A stretch of DNA of 12,586 nt from Actinomycetota bacterium (GTDB taxonomy: Bacteria; Actinomycetota; Actinomycetes; Mycobacteriales; Jatrophihabitantaceae), in assembly GCA_019241805.1 (NCBI GenBank), contig JAFAWL010000459.1:1-12586 (forward strand), written 5' to 3'. Below the pieces are notes generated by a model. That model saw only the letters and a list, made by a program, of their open reading frames with translations, made no database searches and had not been told where the DNA came from. Positions 11,455 to 12,586 of this stretch are shown in pieces (the stretch's first letter is position 1; every line of letters begins with the position of its first letter). The position numbers and the translations under genes are program-made.

Positions 11455-12586
11455 ATGACTCGCACGATCACCGCTGCTCGCGGGAGCGAATTGACGGCGC
11501 TCGGCTGGCCGACCGAGGCGCCCCTGCGCATGCTGCAGAACAACCTCGACCCCGAGGTGGCCGAGCGTCCGCAGGATCTGGTGGTCTACGGCGGTACGGG
11601 CAAGGCGGCCCGCGACTGGGCGTCCTTCGACGCCATCGTGCGCACGTTGCGAACCTTGCGACTCGACGAGACGCTGCTCGTGCAAAGTGGCCGGCCGGTC
11701 GGCGTGGTGCGAACACACGAGTGGGCGCCACGCGTGCTTATCGCCAATTCCAACTTGGTGCCGGACTGGGCCAATTGGGACGAGTTCCGGCGCCTCGAGC
11801 ATCTGGGCCTGACGATGTACGGGCAGATGACGGCAGGCTCGTGGATCTACATCGGCACCCAGGGCATTTTGCAGGGCACTTACGAGACCTTTGCCGCGGT
11901 CGCGGCCAAACGCTTCGGTGGCACCCTGGCCGGGACCATCACGCTTACGGCCGGCCTCGGCGGCATGGGCGGCGCGCAGCCGTTGGCCGTCACCATGAAT
12001 GACGGGGTGGCCGTCTGTATCGACGTCGACCACTCGCGGATCCGGCGCAGGATCGAACACCGCTACCTCGACGTCGAGGCGTCCTCGGTCGACGAAGCGC
12101 TGCGGCTCGCGGTCGAGGCCCGCGACGCCCGCAAGCCGCTGTCGATCGGTCTGTTGGGCAATGCCGCGTCCTTGGTGCCACAGTTGCTGGCCAACGACGC
12201 GCCGATCGACATCGTCACCGATCAGACGTCCGCGCACGACCCCTTGTCGTATCTGCCCATCGGTGTGGAATTCGATGACTGGCACGAATATGCGCAGCGC
12301 AAGCCGGAGGAATTCACCGGCCGGGCTCAGGCCTCGATGGCCCGGCACGTGGAGGCGATGGTCGGCTTCATGGACAAGGGGGCCGAGGTCTTCGACTACG
12401 GCAACTCGATCCGCGGGGAAGCCAAGACCGCCGGGTTCAACCGCGCATTCGACTCTCCGGGCTTCGTGCCGGCCTACATTCGGCCGCTGTTCTGCGAGGG
12501 CAAGGGCCCCTTCCGCTGGGCGGCGTTGTCGGGCGATCCCAAAGACATCGCCCGCACGGACAAGGCGGTGCTGGACCTCTTCCCGG
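11455..12586 (+). CDS. hutU: Urocanate hydratase, 3' part missing
   Basis: NAD-dependent urocanase that converts urocanate to 4-imidazolone-5-propionate, the second step of histidine degradation. The first 377 residues are present of the roughly 550 usual for the family; the gene runs off the right edge, so the catalytic cysteine region is not visible. Landmarks are LRMLQNNLDPEVAERPQ (24-40), YGGTGKAARDW (45-55), RVLIANSNLVPDW (93-105), MTAGSWIYIGTQGI (125-138), the NAD-binding GLGGMGGAQPLAVTMN (167-182), DIVTDQTSAHDP (252-263), DYGNSIR (314-320) and PAYIRPLFCEGKGPFRW (339-355). It lies 11 bp downstream of hutH with a strong ribosome site. The order hutH-hutU suggests that further hut genes (hutI, an N-formimidoylglutamate-processing enzyme) may lie beyond the window. 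Confidence 0.97.
   Translation, partial: MTRTITAARGSELTALGWPTEAPLRMLQNNLDPEVAERPQDLVVYGGTGKAARDWASFDAIVRTLRTLRLDETLLVQSGRPVGVVRTHEWAPRVLIANSNLVPDWANWDEFRRLEHLGLTMYGQMTAGSWIYIGTQGILQGTYETFAAVAAKRFGGTLAGTITLTAGLGGMGGAQPLAVTMNDGVAVCIDVDHSRIRRRIEHRYLDVEASSVDEALRLAVEARDARKPLSIGLLGNAASLVPQLLANDAPIDIVTDQTSAHDPLSYLPIGVEFDDWHEYAQRKPEEFTGRAQASMARHVEAMVGFMDKGAEVFDYGNSIRGEAKTAGFNRAFDSPGFVPAYIRPLFCEGKGPFRWAALSGDPKDIARTDKAVLDLFP

Noticed and set aside
11206..12348. Minus-strand open frame (380 codons) opposite hutU and the end of hutH
   Set aside because: hutU on the plus strand is a clear family match with a strong ribosome site; the reverse frame has no recognisable motif and the composition of a codon-bias shadow.
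1..12586. CRISPR arrays, phage or transposon genes, tRNA or rRNA genes, toxin-antitoxin pairs
   Set aside because: I looked for regular spaced repeats, integrase or transposase motifs, cloverleaf-like sequences and small paired genes and found none; every large stretch is explained by conserved chromosomal genes.

Overview
The window is gene-dense, very GC-rich DNA with many GTG starts. It comes from the chromosome of an actinobacterium that has a 20S proteasome: it encodes the bacterial proteasome activator Bpa, an actinobacterial-type aromatic aminotransferase (Pat) and a DUF4446 protein next to pheA. The block bpa / class-V aminotransferase-like gene / quinone oxidoreductase matches the gene order I know from Mycobacterium tuberculosis (Rv3780, Rv3778c, Rv3777). 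There are no mobile elements, tRNAs, rRNAs or CRISPR arrays, and no gene-free stretch over 300 bp; the largest gap is 203 bp.

Layout. (1) 1-1854, minus strand: hppD (4-hydroxyphenylpyruvate dioxygenase) followed by pat (cut by the left edge), a likely tyrosine-degradation operon. (2) 1855-2057: divergent regulatory region with repeated TGCRCA-N3-TGTGCA operators. (3) 2058-3606, plus strand: DUF4446 membrane protein and pheA (prephenate dehydratase). (4) 3623-3940, minus strand: orphan GroES-like protein with an unusual C-terminal Leu-Tyr-Leu tail. (5) 3985-6059, plus strand: serS and an overlapping HAD phosphatase. (6) 6081-6716, minus strand: bpa. (7) 6800-7999, plus strand: aminotransferase-V-fold protein lacking the catalytic lysine. 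(8) 8011-9766, minus strand: an IclR-family regulator, then a quinone oxidoreductase. (9) 9845 to the right edge, plus strand: hutH and hutU, histidine degradation to urocanate and then imidazolonepropionate.

Much of the window is amino-acid metabolism. PheA makes phenylpyruvate, Pat interconverts aromatic 2-oxo acids and amino acids, HppD removes 4-hydroxyphenylpyruvate, and HutH/HutU consume histidine, probably controlled by the divergent IclR protein through a perfect 14-bp palindrome. The second theme is protein quality control: Bpa, whose C-terminus is GQYL, and a GroES-like protein ending TGLYL, which fits the HbYX proteasome-docking pattern. The latter is the most interesting candidate for something undescribed, but the proteasome link is an inference.

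Signals read from the sequence include four starts with TANNNT exactly 6 nt before a GTG codon and one with 7 nt (probable leaderless transcripts), short inverted repeats over the stop codons of all three convergent gene pairs, and a perfect 13-bp inverted repeat inside the HAD gene.
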